The position numbers and the translations under genes were made by a program. From NCBI GenBank assembly GCA_038049695.1, contig CP142457.1, positions 27,799,001-27,863,000 on the forward strand: a DNA stretch of 64,000 bases. The letters are read 5' to 3'. Below the pieces are notes generated by a model, which had not been told where the DNA came from, ran no database searches, and worked only from the letters and a program-made list of their open reading frames with translations. The DNA comes from Cinnamomum chago (taxonomy: Eukaryota; Streptophyta; Magnoliopsida; Laurales; Lauraceae). Of this stretch, positions 13,501 through 23,600 are shown piece after piece. The first letter of the stretch is position 1. The number at the start of each line of letters is the position of its first letter.

Positions 13501-14497
13501 TATGAAGAGAGATGGCAGCTGCAGCCCCTTTATGAAGAATTCCAGCACAACAATAACTCTCAGAGAAATTCCAGCAAAGTACAGATGAGAGAAATGAAGA
13601 GAAAGAAGAAGAAGATGAGATGCAGCAGAGCTTCAAGAAGAAATTCCAGCAAAGTGAGGTGGTTCCAGCAGCTCCAAGATGATGTTTCCAGCAGAACAGA
13701 AATGAAGGAGAAGTAATAGAAGAAGGCAGCAACAGCCCAGGGGAAATTTCAGCAGAGTAATAGGGCTGGATGAGGGGGAATGAGAGAAATGTAAGAGAAT
13801 GAAATGGTGGCTGCAGCAGTTGTTCTTCAAGATGGGTTTCCAGCAGAGGTTGATGAAGAAGAAGGAGGATTACAGCAGCTTCAAGATGAAGTTCCCAGCA
13901 ACAGTGACAGTTGCAACCCTCAGCTCAAACGTAGGTGAAGGAGTTGCAAATGGAAGGAGGGGAAAACAGTTAATGGTGGTTTCCTTGGGATGGGGGCTGG
14001 AAGGTTTCTTGGGATGGGGGCTGCTTAGGGATTAGGGTTTATTGCAAATGTTAAGAGAGGTTTTATATAGGATTAGTGGGGTGATTAAAGACCATAGTAC
14101 CCTTAGGGTTTAGTGGAATTAGGGCTAGGGTTTGAGGGTAGGCTAGTAATTAAGGAAGAAGCTTCTAGAGAGGGCACCCTTAACCAAAACTAAACCTAAC
14201 TTAATAAATTAATTAACTCAACTAAGGCCTAATTAGCACTAATAGCCTAGGATTAAAATCTAAAGCACCCAACTAGCAATTCTAACTCAACTAAGCTATT
14301 CTACCCAACTTAGGAAAATCTAACTAACCCTCCTAGCCAACCCCTAATAAGCTTAATTAAATAGTAATTAGCCAAGATTAGTAAGGATTAGCAAAGATTA
14401 GCGAAGATTAGTATAATTAACCAATGATTAGCATAAATTAGGATTAATTAGCCTACAAAATAGTAATTAGAGGGCCCACCAAGGGTGGGACCTCACA
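10575..14497 (-). mobile_element. Solo LTR, 3.9 kb, Ty3-type, 5-bp target duplication
   Basis: The insert starts TGTAACGCCCC and ends GGGTGGGACCTCACA, with the direct repeat TTATG at 10570-10574 and 14498-14502. Removing it restores the repeat unit seen uninterrupted near 9055 (CATTGTTTATGTATCTC), so both borders are exact. No gag or pol domains and no second LTR are present, so it is best read as a solo LTR. A strong TATA box on the minus strand (14061-14070), about 430 bp from that end, gives the orientation. The 3.9-kb length is at the upper end for plant Ty3 LTRs. A 3745-5957 relative exists in the window. An alternative is an internally deleted non-coding element. Confidence 0.8.
14061..14070 (-). 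promoter_or_regulatory. TATA box of the solo LTR
   Basis: On the minus strand the sequence reads CTATATAAAA, about 430 bp inside the TGTGAGG end. The related segment at 3745-5957 has a TATATA motif at a comparable distance (near 5590). This supports minus-strand orientation and a short U3 followed by a very long R-U5. Confidence 0.6.
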
Positions 14498-14757
14498 TTA
14501 TGTATCTCAATTTATAGTCAGGGTCAGTCTCGTTGCTGTACAACAAATTGAGAGGAAAAGACTCTAAAGGATCGTAACGATATCGTTATAAAAAAATTTA
14601 GAAATCACTAATCTAGGTGAAATCCATGAACCTTGGTTGGGAGTACTCAAACCAAGCCGTTTTTCAGAGGTGCCCATAGTTCAGAGTAAATCATTCAACA
14701 CTTTTTTGATTTGAATGAGAGTTTGAACCAAGCCATTTGTCTAGTCTAGTTCGAACT

Positions 14758-17061
14758 ATGGGAACCTCTGGAAAATGGCTTGGTTTGAGTACTCCCAACT
14801 AAGGTTCACGGAATTCACCCAAATTAGTGATTTCTAAGTTTTTTTATAATGATATCGTTACAATCCTTTAGAGCCTTTTCCTCTCAATTTGTTGTACAGC
14901 AACGAGACTGACCCTGACTATAAATTGAGATACATAAACAATGCAAAAGGCTCACAGATTTCATCCAAAATCGTGATTTCTAAATTTTTTGATAACGATA
15001 TCGTTACAATCCATTAGAGTTTTCTAATCCTTTTGTCGCTGTCTAGCAACGAGATTGACCCTGACTATATATTGAGATACATAAACAATGAAAAAGGCTC
15101 GCGGAGGTTATCAAAATACCAAATTGCAAATATTCCAACAACGAAATCGTTACCGTCCTTTGGAGTTTTCAGTCTCAAATTTGTTATCCAGCAAGTTGAT
15201 GGCCTCAATTTTAAAATGTGATATTTAAACAATGGGAAAGACTCATGGATGCTACTCAGATTGATATGTCAATATATTCATGTAAAGCAAGAAAACTACA
15301 ACAGTGGTGGCCTTCCATCTTATAGCTTGACTGTTACATAAATGAACTTGGTCTGCTGTATGAGGGCACCAATCTCATTTGTTTGGCTAAAGGAATAACC
15401 AAAACAAATAACTCAATCTGCTATATGGAGTGAGATGGGGCCGAAAGAAAACTCCGCGGGCCCAGACAACAAGCACTACTTCTTAGAGACATGTCTATAT
15501 CTTACAGGAAATATATACATTATTGGAGGCTATTGTGGGGGCATTTGCAATAATAGTACAACTTGCAGGCAAAATTCAAAGACCCTCCCATCCCCCAAAT
15601 ATGCATAAATCTATGGCAGGTTCCCAATAATATAACCACATAAGACTGTTTTGGCTGCAACCATATCCCCCTGTCACGACCCCAAAATAGGCAAGTCGGG
15701 GGACTGGGTGCATCATAGTCTAGGTCTTGGTTTTTCTTTTTCCAAGAAAAGACAGTCTCTTTGCATTGCCAGGGGTTTAAGTCAAAAGCCCCTATTTTTT
15801 AAGTCAGTGGGCAATTATAAATTTCTTTAAAACATTGGTTAGAATATCCCAATCTTAATTTGGTTTGAAAACTCCGGATTTCCAAAGGATTAACCGGGTT
15901 AAAGACAGGTTCAAATCAAGCCAAAGGTCTAGTTAAAAATTCAGTTTTTAAGGGTCATAAAATAGTGCCTAAGGGTCGGGTCCCGGCGTGGGACCCATTG
16001 GTCCAAGTTGTACACATCGGATTGCTTATGGTAACAAGGAGGAGAAGCAGTAGTTGGGTCAAGTGTGCAGGTGGGTTGAACCTGTTGCAGTGGGCTGGAC
16101 AAATTGCAGGTGGGCTGGACAAGTGGCAGGTGGGTTGGACATCTTGCAAGTGGGAGCAGTGTAGGTGGAAGAGCAGTGCAGGGGGAAGGCAATGCAAGTA
16201 GAGTTGTAGGCTGAAATCAGCTGGAAATTCAGGCTGAAATTAGGTGGTAATTCAGGCTGAAATCAGGTGGGGGTTTCAGCTGAAAATAGGTGGGGTTTCA
16301 GTTGAAATCAGGTGGGGGTTTCAGCTGAAAACAGGTGGGGTTTCAACTGAAATTAGGTGGTTGGGTAGCGCAGGTGGAGGAGCAGTACAGGTGGCTGGAT
16401 AAGGGCAGTGCAGGCTGAGATCAGTGCAGGTGGAAGAGGCAGTGGCTGGGGTCAGGGGAGCTGGTTTCAGGTGGCTGGTTCAGGTTGTGCAGGTTCACAT
16501 GGAGGAGCTGCAACGCAGCCGGGGAGGAGGACTGGCTGCAGGCAGGGAAGGAGGGGTGTTCAGGTTGGCCACCTAGGAAAGAGTTCAGGTTGGCCGCTGG
16601 CCAAAGGGTGCAGGTTAGCCGCTGGCAGGGATGTGGGAGAAGTCCAAGTGGGCGCTAGGCTGAAGGGTGTAGGTTGGCCGATGGCAGGGAGAGGCAGCAG
16701 TGGCCGCTTGGTGCTTACAGGTGGAGTGGCAGGTGATTACAGTTGGTGGGCGTTGGATTGGAAGGAGCCAGTGGTCTTTGGTTGTAGGGGACCGACTGAT
16801 AGCTGAGTGTAGGACAATGGCCGGGCAGAGAGGGGAAGTTGGCCGGAAGCTGAGCAAAGAGAATAAGGGTCAGCTGCAGCAATGGATTTCATTCGTTTAA
16901 GGATTGAAATTTTGGAAATGAAGATGATGATATCGTTCGGCAGCTTTGGAGGCAAAGTTGTCCAAATTCCTCGTACGAACACTATAATTGTCATTTGGGT
17001 GTATTTCAAGCTAAATCAGGCTATTACATGTCTAGGGACATTTATATTTGGTAAAATTCTC
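14758..17061 (-). repeat. Right arm of the giant inverted repeat
   Basis: 2,304 bp, the reverse complement of 6938-9240, with only scattered substitutions and one or two small indels. Its outer end is at 17061, followed by the 9-bp direct repeat and then the OXA2 5' region. It shares with the left arm the absence of a segment of about 56 bp that the internal tandem copy keeps at 9762-9817. The two arms are therefore closer to each other than either is to the internal copy. Confidence 0.95.
16206..16360 (-). repeat. Minisatellite, mirror copy in right arm
   Basis: Reverse-complement counterpart of the array at 7640-7795, with the same number of units and a few substitutions. The equal unit count supports recent copying or homogenisation of the arms, because such arrays normally change copy number quickly. 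Confidence 0.85.
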
Positions 17062-17070
17062 AAAAATAAA

Positions 17071-17240
17071 AACTACACCATATTTATATTTATATTTTGT
17101 GGGTTTAGCCCGTGCCAATCAGGAGATTAGTCTGGTCAGTTGGGTCAAAACCTCTTTTGAGAGACCTTGCTACATTCCTTTCTCTCAGCGTCTGCTAATT
17201 GCCGCCATTTCGAAGACTCGAAAGCTCTTCTTCTTCCTCG
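17071..17240 (+). promoter_or_regulatory. OXA2: OXA2 proximal promoter and 5' untranslated region
   Basis: Only 170 bp separate the 9-bp duplication after the Mutator-like element from the OXA2 start codon. It holds a TATA-like run (TATTTATATTTATATTTTG, about 17081-17099), a CCAAT motif near 17115 and a TC-rich leader typical of plant 5' leaders. No in-frame ATG precedes 17241. Because the transposon edge is so close, any upstream control elements either lie in the transposon arm or were displaced by 10 kb. Confidence 0.5.
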
Positions 17241-17644
17241 ATGGGAAGACAGAGCCTCTTCTTCAATCACTACCGTCGTCTCCTTCGTTCTTCTTCCTCT
17301 GCTCCTCACTTCTTCTCCCAAAACCCTACACTCTGCTACTCTTCCTTCGCCTCCCTCCATTCCATTCTCGGCAGGCGAATCTCACCCCCACCAGATGGTA
17401 ATTTCTACATCTCCTCCAATCCTATCGCGTTTAGATCATTCTCTTTCAATGCTTCCTCCAGAGGTCCTGAAAATGAAGACAGCAATCGCGTGGAAGCCTC
17501 CGCTAGGGAGGCGGAGTTGTTCGATTTAGGGTTTGATGGTTTGGAAGTGGCGGATGGAGGAGTTAGTGACAGCTGGTTGTATACACCGGTGCGATTGGTT
17601 ATTTCGTTGTTCGATGGTTACCATGATCTCACCAATTTTCCTTG
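17241..17644 (+). CDS. OXA2: OXA2 exon 1 (presequence and start of insertase domain)
   Basis: 404 bp from ATG to donor GTAAGT. It encodes [20 protein letters not shown] at the N-terminus, a basic, serine-rich mitochondrial targeting signal. About 50 acidic and variable residues follow, then the conserved [20 protein letters not shown]. The frame is open upstream to 17199, but 17241 is the first ATG and places the targeting peptide at the extreme N-terminus. The last codon (W135) is split after two bases. Confidence 0.9.
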
Positions 17645-20600
17645 GTAAGTTGTTGTATATGGAGTGGAGTTTATCGATGGTGTTTTGATTTCATTATTTT
17701 ATCTATATTGCTTTTTTTTTTTTTTAAAAAAGTTTTCAGCAAGAATATAGTAATTTATACTGTTTGTTTGATGGTTTAAAATTTTGATTTTGGATGCTGT
17801 ATTGGCCAAAGCGGAACACTTGGGTGTTGTGTCAGTTTGATTTGTTAAGGCACTTTTTACTGAAAGAAATTCAATTGGCCTGTGAAGAAATAAAGGTGAA
17901 GATCCACAAACGGCTATTGAATGATTTTCTTTTGCTAGAAAATATACTAGTCATCGCCCTAGTAAATTGAATCCTAGGAAAGTCATGTTTCATCGACATC
18001 TCCATTTTATATCCTTCACCATTCACCTCTTTCATAAGCATTTTTCAGAACTTTTTTTTTTTTTAATGGTAACATTCAGTAAAAGAGGGCAGAACAGTTA
18101 GAGATATCCTGAAAAGCAAGCCCAAAAAACAGTAGAGCCCAAAGGCAGAGAACCCACAAAACAGAAGCTACACCATGGACAAAAAACAACAAACAAAAGA
18201 GAGAGCACAAAGGGGCAGAGGAAATGATAGATGTCCTAGAGGAAAAGGAAGCTAATGCTCTCTTTAAGAATAAGCAACTTCCCTCCAATTATGAAGAATC
18301 AAATCAATGGGAACACCGGGGAAGATAGGAAGGATGGAAACCCATAGAATCACAAGAAATTTGGTTTTAACTTTTATGGCATCAACCGAGGAAGAAATAC
18401 CTTCAAAGCACCTTGCATTTCTTTATTTAAAACCCATAGGACAGCAAGAAATGAGGATCTCCACATAACCTTTCCTCTAGCATATCCCAAAGTCATCTTC
18501 CAAACCTCAAAAAGATCTAGCAAAGAGCTGGGAAGCACCCAACTACACTCAAACCAGCCAAGGACTGAATTCCAAACCACTTGGGCAACTCTATAATTTA
18601 AAAGGAGGTGGTCCACAGTCTTATCTGAAGCAAGGCACATGGGGCAAGCATTGACAATTATTCTTTTCCTTCTATGAAGATTATCCAAAGTGAGAATTCT
18701 TCCATGAAGTGCTAACCAACCAAAAACAGCTACTCTTGGAGGGATCTTGAATTTGCAAAGAGTATGAAACGGGCTAGTTTCATGAGAACCTTCCAATGAT
18801 ACCTGGAAGAAAGATGCTACGGAGAAGGTGCTATCTCTTGATGGAGCTCACATGATGGAGCTCACATCCTACAATCCCGCCTCTCCTTGTATATAGAAAC
18901 TCGGTTTAGAATGTCCAAGAGATGAAAAAGATTCCTTTCCTCTGATTCCCGGAGATTTCTGAAAATTGGGCCCCATCGAACTAAGTCTCCCTGTCTCTCC
19001 ATGTAGCTACTGATTGTGGCCATTTGGTCCCTAACACATGATAATAAATCTGGGAATTGAATTGCCAACAACAATCTATCCTCAAGCCATGGATTAATCC
19101 AAAAGTGGATATTCTCACTTGATCTAACTCTAAATCTGATATTAGCTGTAAAAGCTTCCTTTATGGAGAGAATACCTTCCACAAACTTGAATGCCAATAT
19201 AGCGGGCCTTGAATATCCCATCCACACCTAGAGGTTAGAGGTACCATATTTAGACACAACCACCCAGCACCATAGGCTTTTTTGCTCTTCCTCTAATCTC
19301 CACAACCACTTGCCTAAAAGGGCTTGATTCAACTGCTTTAGGGGTCTAATTCCCAAACCTCCCTCTTTTATGAGCGTACAAACTGACAATTTCATGAACA
19401 CAGAACCTTGAGAACCATGGTTATTGAATAAATACTGTGAATGTATTGCCGTGTCCCTTTTTGGAGAGCACTCATCAATATATATAAGTATTACATGCCT
19501 TATTCAAGGCTTAAAGATAAGGAAACTAACCAATCAAGGAAACTTGCTATTCTAAGATAATGAAACTAACTAATTAAAATAATATGTACAGTTGAATTAC
19601 AATTGAACCCAATCAATCCACGTGTGATATATGAATTGGATCTTCTCATGGGCCTTGGGCTTTATTAACACCCTCTCTCAAATTGATGTGGGAGAATCAA
19701 CAAGCATCAATTTGCCAACCAAGAACTGATGACGGGGACGTGGAAGGCCTTTAGTAAGAATATCAGCAAGTTGAAGCTCAGTGGAGACATGCGGAAGACT
19801 AATGACACCACGCTTAAGTTTATCACGCATGAAGTGACAATCAACCTCGATGTGCTTAGTGCGTTCATGAAAAATCGGATTTTCAGTAATCCGAATAGCA
19901 CTTGTATTATCCGCATAGAGTGGGGTAGCACCTTCCGTTGGGAACCCAATGTCGGAAAGGAGTCCGCGAAGCCAAAGAATTTCGGAGCATGCAGCAGACA
20001 TGGCGCGGTACTCAGCTTCGGTAGAAGATTTGGAAACCTTTTCATGTTTCTTACATTTCCAGGAAATCAGGCTGTCACCCAAAAACATGCACCATCCAGT
20101 GGTAGATCTGCGAGTATCCGGACACCCAGCCCAATCAGCATCGGAATAAGCGCTGAGAGATAGAGGATTGTTGGATGGAAAAAACAACCCGTGAGTAGGT
20201 GTGCGAATAAGGTACCGAATGATGCGGCGAACAACAACCATATGAAGATGACGAGGAGCAGTTATGAACTGACTCATGAGGTTGACCTCATAAGAGATAT
20301 CGGGGCGAGTAACCGTGAGGTAGATCAGGCTACCAACTAACTGGCGATATGTTGTAAGATCTGGAAGAAGGTCACCCTCCTCTTTACTGAGTTTGACATT
20401 TAGTTCGACTGGCGTATCTACTGGAGTGGAAGCAGTAAGGCCAGCCAAGTCAATGAGGTCAACCGTGTATTTGTGTTGATTGAGAACTATACCTTTAGTC
20501 GATTGATGAACTTCAAGACCAAGGAAATAGTGTAATGGGCCAAGATCCTTCATGTGAAATGCCTTATTAAGAGAAGCTTGGATTTCCTGAATCATGTGCA

Positions 20601-23600
20601 TTGGAACCAGTAATGACAATGTCATCCACGTAGGCCAGTAGCACAGTAATCCCGGATGGAGCATGATGTAAGAACATAGAAGGATCATACCGGCTCGGAT
20701 GAAAATCCAATCGGAGAAGAGCAGCTTGAAATTTCTCAAACCATGCGCGAGGAGCTTGCTTCAGACCATAGAGGGAGCAATGGAGTTTGGCAACCATACC
20801 CTTCCCAGATGAGTACCCTTGAGGCAGACACATATAACATCTTCTTTTAGATCGCTATGAAGAAATGCATTCTTGACATCCATCTGATATAAAGGCCAAG
20901 ACTGAGATGCAGCAACAGCAAGAATGATGTGAACCGTGGTCATTTTGGCTACAGGAGCAAACGTTTCATTATAATCGATGCCATATTCCTGCTGATTTCC
21001 AAGAGCGACGAGACGCGCCTTATATCTATCCAATGTGCCATCGGATTTTAACTTGAGAGAAAAAATCCACTTACAACCAATAGGTTTGACACCCACAGGA
21101 GATTGGACAACATCCCAGGTGTGATTCTGTTCTAAAGCCTCCAATTCTTATTGCATAGCCTAGTTCCAACATTGGTGCTGCACAGCCTGAGAATAAGATT
21201 GTAGGATGCAAGAGGACGACAAAGTGGCCATTAAGGAAGTATGAGAGAACCCATAGTGGTCTGGCGGGACTGAAATGCGAGTGGAGCGACGCAATGAAGG
21301 AGGGCCAGATGGACCAAGTTCCGGAGGCGGACCCGATGCCGGAGGAAGATCAAGAGGAGGAGGACCTATAGGCGCATCTTTGTTCCGTCTGTGATACACA
21401 AAATCAAGATTAAATCGAACAATAGATTTGTTTTCAGAAAAACCAGGTAAGGAAACTAATGAGGGGTCCGGAGGATCAAGGTGTTGGTGAAAAAAATACT
21501 TGTTTTCAAAAAACACAACATTCCTAGAGGTACGGATGCGACGAATGTGGGGATCATAGCAAAGGAACCCTTTCTGGAAGGGTGCATATCCTAAAAAAGC
21601 ACACTTAGCTGATTGAGCTGTTAGTTTGGTCCTTTATGAAGGAGGCAAATGTACAAAGCAAATTGACCCAAAAACATGAAGATCATCATAGGATGGAGAT
21701 GTTTTGTACAATCGGTAATATGGGCTCTGATTGTCAATAGAGGGTGAGGGCATGTGATTGATAAGATGAGCTGCAGTAGCCAATGCCTCAACCCAAAAAC
21801 GGGTAGGAACCGATGATTCAAGCAGAAGGGAACGAGTGACATCAAGGAGATGTCTATTCTTCTGTGCAGCGACTCCATTCTGCTGTGGAGTATAAGGACA
21901 AGTGCGTTGAGAAATAATGCCTTTGGTTTGCAAAAACTTTTGAAAATCAGAGGACACATATTCCCCGCCCGATCAGATCGCAAGATTTTAATGCAGGTGG
22001 AAAATTGATTCTCAACATAAGCCAAATTTTTTTTTAAAAACATTAAAAACATCAGCTTTGGAATGCAGAAAGTAAACCCATGTGAACCGACTGAAATCAT
22101 CAATAAAAGTCACAAAATATTTATAGTGAGCGTGAGAAAGAGCAGGAGCAATTCCCCATACATCGCTATGAATCAAATCAAAACATTTAGTGCTGTGTGA
22201 AGTGGAAATAGGAAAAGGAAGAGTTTTACTCTTTCCCATTTTACAAGTAGCACAATCAAAAGGCACACATGAAGATAAACCAGGAGTTTTATTTAATAAA
22301 CTAGAATTTAACATAAGGGACAAGACTTTTGAATTAGGGTGGCCAAGTCTATTATGCCACAATTGGCAGTTATCTCTAATAGAAAAACAAAAGACATCAG
22401 TGTCAAATATAGTCCTAGAAAGCTTATTAAAATCCAGCGGAAACAAGCGTCCATACTAAGGCCCCCTCGCGATCTCCTTCCCGGACAGCTGGTCCTGCAC
22501 AACACAACCAGAAGAAGAGAAAGAGATGTTACAGTTATTTTCAACAAGTTGTCCAACTGACAATAGGTTTGAAGTTAAAGTGGGACAAAGGTAAACATTG
22601 TTTAAAGGAAGAGGACCAGTGATATCTCCGAGGGTAGTAATGGGTACGTCGCCTCCGTTTGCAGTTTGGATATGAAGATTGCCATTGTATTTTGTCATAT
22701 TGGAGAGTGAGGAACGGGAATTCGTCATATGATTAGACGCCCCGGAATCAAGGAACCAAGTAGAAGATGGAGATGACGTACCTGAGAAACCAAAAGCAGA
22801 GAAGGCATTGAGAATCATTTGTTGAACTAGCTCAGGAGTTAGAGAGGATGAGGGCCCAGGCTGTGAGGATGTAGATGTGGTAGCAGGCATAACTGAAGAA
22901 GCAGCATAAGCATGTGGAGGCTGAGACTGCGGAGGCTGATACTGTGGAGTCTGGGCGGACGGACGAGGTGGGTGGCGGTGATATTCAGAGATGATATGTC
23001 TCGACTTTTTACAGTAACTGCAGACTTTCTGTTTGCATTGAGATGCAAGATGCCCAAATTTTTGACAACTGTAGCACTGTGTTTTGCTCAAGTCTCGGGT
23101 TTGAGGCTGAGAAGCTTTATTGGCTGAGAACGCGACTGAATAGGTCGCAGTCTTTTGTTGAGCCATATGGACTGAGGTTGCCATGCGCTGTTCCTCGCGT
23201 AAGAGTTCATTCAAGCAGACAGCCAAGGAAGGTAGAGGTGTCCGATTTATCAGGGCAGATCGGACACTTTCATATTCATTCCGTAATTTCATCAAAAATT
23301 GATACCGCTGACTAGAGGCCTGAAGATCGCGAATGACAATCAAAACGTTGGCAGCCACACTTGCATACTTAATACTATCGTATTCCGACCATAGGGTTCG
23401 GAATCCCGAATAGTAGTCTTGGATCGACAAGGTTCCTTGTGCATATTCAGCAATCGCACATTCAAGGTGAAATTGACGTGCGGAGTTATCTTGATGGTAC
23501 ACTTGCTGCAGATACCCCCACATGTCTTTAGAAGTGGGGTAGGGTTTTAGGTTCATAATCAAATGAGGTTCAACGGATCCCAGAATCCAGGTTTTGATTT

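Larger units (their letters stand above)
9241..14677 (+). repeat. Internal tandem copy of the inner left arm (split by a solo LTR)
   Basis: Positions 9241-10574 plus 14498-14677 repeat 7757-9240 head to tail (unit 1,484 bp; this copy about 1.51 kb). It starts in the minisatellite (ATTTCAGCCTGAATTTCC) and ends in the same GGTGCCCAT sequence as the first copy. It is visibly more diverged than the two outer arms are from each other. The 3.9-kb LTR at 10575-14497 is inserted in it. Between 14677 and 14758 lies the short spacer at the centre of the palindrome. Confidence 0.9.
6938..17061. mobile_element. Mutator-like element (non-autonomous) with giant 2.3-kb terminal inverted repeats
   Basis: The left end starts GGGAATTTTACCAAATAAAT. 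The right end, read on the other strand, starts GAGAATTTTACCAAATATAA. Both are flanked by the 9-mer AAAAATAAA (6929-6937 and 17062-17070). A 9-bp duplication with G-rich outer ends fits Mutator-like elements (family knowledge); the A-rich 9-mer weakens this slightly. Seen directly: left arm 6938-9240, right arm 14758-17061, nearly the same length and by eye about 96-99% alike. The interior holds a 1.5-kb tandem copy of part of the left arm, interrupted by a solo LTR, and an 80-bp spacer. No MURA-like transposase, zinc finger or SWIM domain is seen, so it would need a transposase from elsewhere. A large foldback element or segmental inverted duplication is the alternative. Confidence 0.72.

Noticed and set aside
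17048-17529. Overlapping + strand frames in other phases over OXA2 exon 1 (117 and 120 codons)
   Set aside because: They are shadows of the exon and its leader. Only the phase from 17241 matches the OXA2 family and joins exon 2 in frame.
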